Of a stretch of DNA of 35,153 nucleotides, positions 32,614 through 35,153 are shown one piece after another. The stretch is from positions 1-35,153 of the forward strand of contig JADHTB010000035.1 of assembly GCA_016776605.1 (NCBI GenBank). Direction: 5' to 3'. Made by a program: the position numbers and the translations under genes. Position 1 is the stretch's first letter, and each line of letters begins with the position of its first letter. This stretch comes from Alphaproteobacteria bacterium. Its GTDB lineage: Bacteria; Pseudomonadota; Alphaproteobacteria; GCA-2731375. The notes beneath the pieces are model-generated. The model had not been told where the DNA came from, searched no databases, and was given only the letters and a program-made list of their open reading frames with translations.

Positions 32614-34434
32614 CTATCGTGCGCCCGCCGCGCGTAGTTTGGCGGCAATTTTATGTGCATTTTGTGATTTGGCCCGCTGTAATGCAGTGACGCCACGGTT
32701 ATCGGCTGCGTTCACATTTGCCATCGCATCGATCAGCGCTTCAACGATCTTTTCATGGCCGTTCCAGGCGGCTCGGATCAGCGGGGTCATGCCCTCGTTA
32801 TCCCGAACATCGACCATGGCCTTTTCCCGCAGCAATGTCTCGACGATTTCAGGGTAACCATTGATCGCTGCCCAGGCTAATGCCGTTCGGCCCTGATTAT
32901 CGGCGGCATCGATCTCAACCCCGGTATCAAGCAGTACTTGGACTATTCGCTTATGACCGCGCCAGGCCGCAGTGACAACCGCGGTACGGCCTTGGCCATT
33001 AACCGCATCGGCGTCGACACCCTCGGCCGCCAGGGCCCGCACCAAGGCCAAATCGCCTTGTGCGGCGGCGGCTTGCAATTCCTGCTCTTTGGCCTGTTGC
33101 TGGAGCGGATCGGTGTTCGCTATTTCCGCCCGTAAATCGCGCGCCTGCTGGTGCGCCTGCTGCATTTTCTTGTCATCTAAATGCTGTGATAGCAGAGTGC
33201 TTGCCTGCGCGGCGCCCTGATTGCCCATACTGGCGGCAAGGTAATAGAGGGCCTGCGCTGCAACCCTGTCTTCGGGTACGCCCAATCCGGCAAGGTGTAG
33301 GTCGGCCAAGCGCAGCATGGCGGGGACATTGCCTAAACGCGCGGCAAGGCGAAAATTCTGGACGGCCCTTGGGAAATCACGCGTAACGCCGCGGCCTTCG
33401 GCCAGAGCGCGGGCCAAATTGTAATGGGCGACGACATAGCCCTGGTCGGCGGCCCGTTGATACCTGGCCACGGTCTGGCTCGCGGCCCGCGCTCGGTGAT
33501 CGCCTGGGTCCTCGAGATGGCTCAAATCTTCGCGGCCGATGCGAGGGGCAAACTGCCGGACCGCGCGCATGGCGATCGCCGCCGCCGGCGAAACGGCGCG
33601 ATCCAGATAAGGCACATTTCGGTGAATGGCCCGAGGCCTCGTTGCGGCCTCCGCCTCAGGAGCCAGCGGGTCAGGTACGATATTAGCCGGTGCCTTGGCT
33701 TTGACGAGGGGTTTTGCTTCAGGGGGTTTTGGGCTCGTCAATGGCTTGCCGGGTGCCTTGGCTTTGACGACGGGTTTTGCTTCAGGGGGTTTTGGGGTCG
33801 TCAATGGCTTGCCGGGTGCCTTGGCTTTTACGACGGGTTTTGCTTCAGGGGGTTTTGGGCCCGTCACAGGTTTGTCGGCTGCCTTGGCCTTGACGACGGG
33901 TTTTGCTTCAGGGGGTTTTGGGCTCGTCACAGGTTTGTCGGCTGCCTTGGCCTTGACGACGGGTTTTGCTTCAGGGGGTTTCGGGTCCGTCAAAGGCTTG
34001 TCGGGTGTCTTGGCTTTGACAATCGATTTGGCCGTCGGCGGTGGGGTGGGTTTAGGCTTCAACGGAGTGTCCGCCGCTGCTGGTTCAGTTTTGTTTTTCA
34101 GGAGCGGCGCATTCACGGCTGGTTTTACCGCAATCGGCGTTGGATCTGGTTTTTCGAATAACAGATCAACAACGATGGGCAGCGATATCTCCGCCGGCGG
34201 CGTCCGCCAAAATCCAGCCGCGCCATATAGCAATAACGCATGCAGCAAGAAGGACGCGAAGGCGGCCAATAGCCATCTCTCGAAAGATGACCCTGGCAGC
34301 GGGCGATTTTGGCGGCGCGCCACGCTCGTCATCATTAGTTCCGGGGCATCGCCATCGCCGATGTGGTGCAGTTTCAAACCGTTTCCAGCTTGTTGCCTAG
34401 CGCTTGCCAAATTGATTATTTGACCGCTTGCCAT
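32614..34434 (-). CDS. TonB-like N-terminus fused to Sel1-like and ankyrin repeats
   Basis: 606 residues. A cytoplasmic part (1-53) precedes one membrane segment (WLLAAFASFLLHALLLYGAAGF, 54-76) and then PAEISLPIVVDLLFEKPDP. This is the layout of TonB: an N-in anchor and a Pro/Lys spacer. The spacer contains five 21-residue repeats of the kind KPPEAKPVVKAKAADKPVTSP (about 151-255). Sel1-like repeats follow (AHYNLARALAEGRGV, PAMLRLADLHLAGLGV; about 318-415), then four to five ankyrin repeats (about 450-606) ending in KIAAKLRAAGAR. There is no TonB C-terminal domain, so it is not an ordinary TonB. The spacer would reach across the periplasm and present protein-binding repeats there. A short paralogue of its last 140 residues lies just upstream. 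Confidence 0.85.
   Translation of the reverse strand: MASGQIINLASARQQAGNGLKLHHIGDGDAPELMMTSVARRQNRPLPGSSFERWLLAAFASFLLHALLLYGAAGFWRTPPAEISLPIVVDLLFEKPDPTPIAVKPAVNAPLLKNKTEPAAADTPLKPKPTPPPTAKSIVKAKTPDKPLTDPKPPEAKPVVKAKAADKPVTSPKPPEAKPVVKAKAADKPVTGPKPPEAKPVVKAKAPGKPLTTPKPPEAKPVVKAKAPGKPLTSPKPPEAKPLVKAKAPANIVPDPLAPEAEAATRPRAIHRNVPYLDRAVSPAAAIAMRAVRQFAPRIGREDLSHLEDPGDHRARAASQTVARYQRAADQGYVVAHYNLARALAEGRGVTRDFPRAVQNFRLAARLGNVPAMLRLADLHLAGLGVPEDRVAAQALYYLAASMGNQGAAQASTLLSQHLDDKKMQQAHQQARDLRAEIANTDPLQQQAKEQELQAAAAQGDLALVRALAAEGVDADAVNGQGRTAVVTAAWRGHKRIVQVLLDTGVEIDAADNQGRTALAWAAINGYPEIVETLLREKAMVDVRDNEGMTPLIRAAWNGHEKIVEALIDAMANVNAADNRGVTALQRAKSQNAHKIAAKLRAAGAR
33697..34024. repeat. 63-bp tandem repeat array coding for a Pro/Lys spacer
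   Basis: The marker GGGTTTTGCTTCAGGGGG recurs at 33709, 33772, 33835, 33898 and 33961, exactly 63 bases apart. Units are nearly identical with scattered substitutions and keep the 21-codon frame of the minus-strand fusion protein. The number of units is probably variable between strains. It is not a CRISPR: there are no unique spacers. Confidence 0.93.
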
Positions 34435-34471
34435 ACGCTTTTCCGCCGCCCTTCATAGTCACGCTTATCTT

Positions 34472-34521
34472 TATATCACGCATATACTAATGTAATTATA
34501 TCATGCATATACTTATATAAT
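34472..34521. repeat. 25-bp imperfect direct repeat in the promoter region
   Basis: TATATCACGCATATACTAATGTAAT at 34472-34496 is followed directly by a near copy, TATATCATGCATATACTTATATAAT, at 34497-34521. It is AT-rich amid GC-rich genes and ends about 38 bases before the start codon of the fusion protein. It may hold that gene's promoter or a regulator site. Confidence 0.65.
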
Positions 34522-34600
34522 TCCAGTTTGGCTGAAAACATCCGGCCGCCGTTTTGATCCGGGCTTGGGCACGTTCGGACCATGCCGGGTCCCTGGCTCG

Positions 34601-35023
34601 TTATCGAGCGCCCGCCAGACGCAGCCGGGCAGCAATCTCTAGCGCGTTTTGCGACTTGGCCCGTTGCAATGCGGTAATGCCGCGATCATCAGCCGCATTC
34701 ACATCCGCCTTGGCGGCAATCAAAGCTTCAACGACGTCTTCATGGCCATTCCAGGCAGCGCGCATCAATGGGGTCAGGCCCTTTTGGTCCCGAACGTCGA
34801 CCAGGGCGTCCACCGCCAGTAGCTCTTTTGCGATTTTAGAATATCCATTGATGGCCGCCCAGGTTAGTGCCGTGCGGCCCTCATTGTCGGCCGCATCAAT
34901 CTCCACGCCAGAGTTGATTAGCACAGCAACGATCTTGTCATGCCCACGCCATGCCGCGGCGATGGCGGGGGTCCGGCCCAAGGCATTGATCGCATTGGCA
35001 TCGACGCCGTTCTTTAATCCCAT
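34601..35023 (-). CDS. Short ankyrin-repeat protein, paralogue of the fusion protein C-terminus
   Basis: About 140 residues made only of ankyrin repeats, with TPAIAAAWRGHDKIVAVL, GVEIDAADNEGRTALTWAAINGY, TPLMRAAWNGHEDVVEAL and a final ALQRAKSQNALEIAARLRLAGAR. Each matches the corresponding stretch of the 606-residue fusion protein, including GVEIDAADN and RAAWNGHE. No signal peptide is seen, so it should stay in the cytoplasm, unlike the paralogue. An ATG at 35023 is preferred; an in-frame TTG three codons earlier is possible. It arose by partial duplication of the neighbouring gene or the reverse. Function is unknown; ankyrins bind proteins. Confidence 0.8.
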   Translation of the reverse strand: MGLKNGVDANAINALGRTPAIAAAWRGHDKIVAVLINSGVEIDAADNEGRTALTWAAINGYSKIAKELLAVDALVDVRDQKGLTPLMRAAWNGHEDVVEALIAAKADVNAADDRGITALQRAKSQNALEIAARLRLAGAR

Positions 35024-35112
35024 ATTTCCCAAGTAGCCCCGATATTTACTGCCTTAACACTGGTATTATGCTATAAGAATCAACGTGTTGAGGCATAAAT
35101 GGAGCGGTGAAA

Positions 35113-35153
35113 ATGGCGCACCCGATGGGTGAATCGAAACAAGGCGAACTCAG
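35113..35153 (+). CDS. 5' end of a gene cut by the window edge
   Basis: ATG at 35113 is preceded by GGAGCGGTG four bases or more upstream and opens MAHPMGESKQGEL before the window ends. The frame is open to the edge. The ESK-x-G-x-L opening recalls IS1380-type transposases as I remember them, but 13 residues cannot prove it. Confidence 0.4.
   Translation, partial: MAHPMGESKQGEL

Noticed and set aside
33697..34024. Regular repeats as a possible CRISPR array
   Set aside because: Units are contiguous 63-bp copies that encode protein in frame; there are no unique spacers and no cas genes.
33424..34423. Two long plus-strand open frames with repeated GFCFRGF or GFASGGFG units
   Set aside because: They are antisense readings of the 63-bp repeat array in the fusion gene; repeat periodicity in frame keeps both strands open.

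Overview
The window looks like a chromosome segment of an alphaproteobacterium, possibly a marine or Rhodospirillales-like lineage. The class call rests on a circularly permuted two-piece tmRNA gene (minus strand, about 29725-30060), an alphaproteobacterial SspB beside it (29070-29630), and alphaproteobacterial styles of ThyX, HemN, NnrU and PCuAC. The order or genus cannot be fixed from sequence reading alone. Most genes are GC-rich; positions 140-700 and 2030-2320 are visibly AT-rich and look imported.

Left end (1-3420) is a genomic junkyard of mobile and polymorphic-toxin remnants. It holds nested REP-type inverted repeats, a REP-associated tyrosine transposase (RAYT), two truncated toxin tails each with an intact candidate immunity gene, a broken tyrosine recombinase and a small lipoprotein. 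Both toxin tails start exactly where a copy of the same REP sequence ends. Then come a DMSP-lyase-like cupin (3593-4195), a large secreted or membrane-anchored metzincin protease with FG-GAP, cadherin-like and fibronectin III modules (4505-7918), and tRNA-Pro(TGG) with a strong terminator.

8535-14757 is a minus-strand catabolic block. In transcription order it encodes a GrdB-like selenoprotein, a TfdA/TauD-type dioxygenase, an N-acyl-D-amino-acid deacylase, a D-threonine-aldolase/D-serine-dehydratase-like PLP enzyme and a Baeyer-Villiger monooxygenase. The selenoprotein is read through an in-frame UGA in a UxxC motif, with a bacterial SECIS hairpin directly behind it; simple gene calling would split it in two. 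14891-17042 carries NnrU and HemN. 17054-18661 is an FAD-linked oxidase. 18833-19833 is a DUF2946-PCuAC copper unit.

19986-28902 mixes two MFS transporters, a CaiB-type CoA-transferase, a lone receiver-domain protein, a three-gene operon (2-hydroxyacid dehydrogenase, NTF2-like protein, second TfdA-like dioxygenase), an amidohydrolase, a methyltransferase and a cyclic-nucleotide-binding protein. 29070-30060 pairs sspB with ssrA, so the ClpXP adaptor and the tag-encoding RNA lie side by side. The right end has thyX, a pentapeptide-repeat protein, a TonB-like/Sel1/ankyrin fusion with a 63-bp tandem repeat, a short ankyrin paralogue of its C-terminus, and the first codons of a gene running off the edge.

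The most notable items are the selenoprotein and its operon, the REP/toxin-tail junctions, the sspB-ssrA pair and the TonB-like ankyrin fusion.
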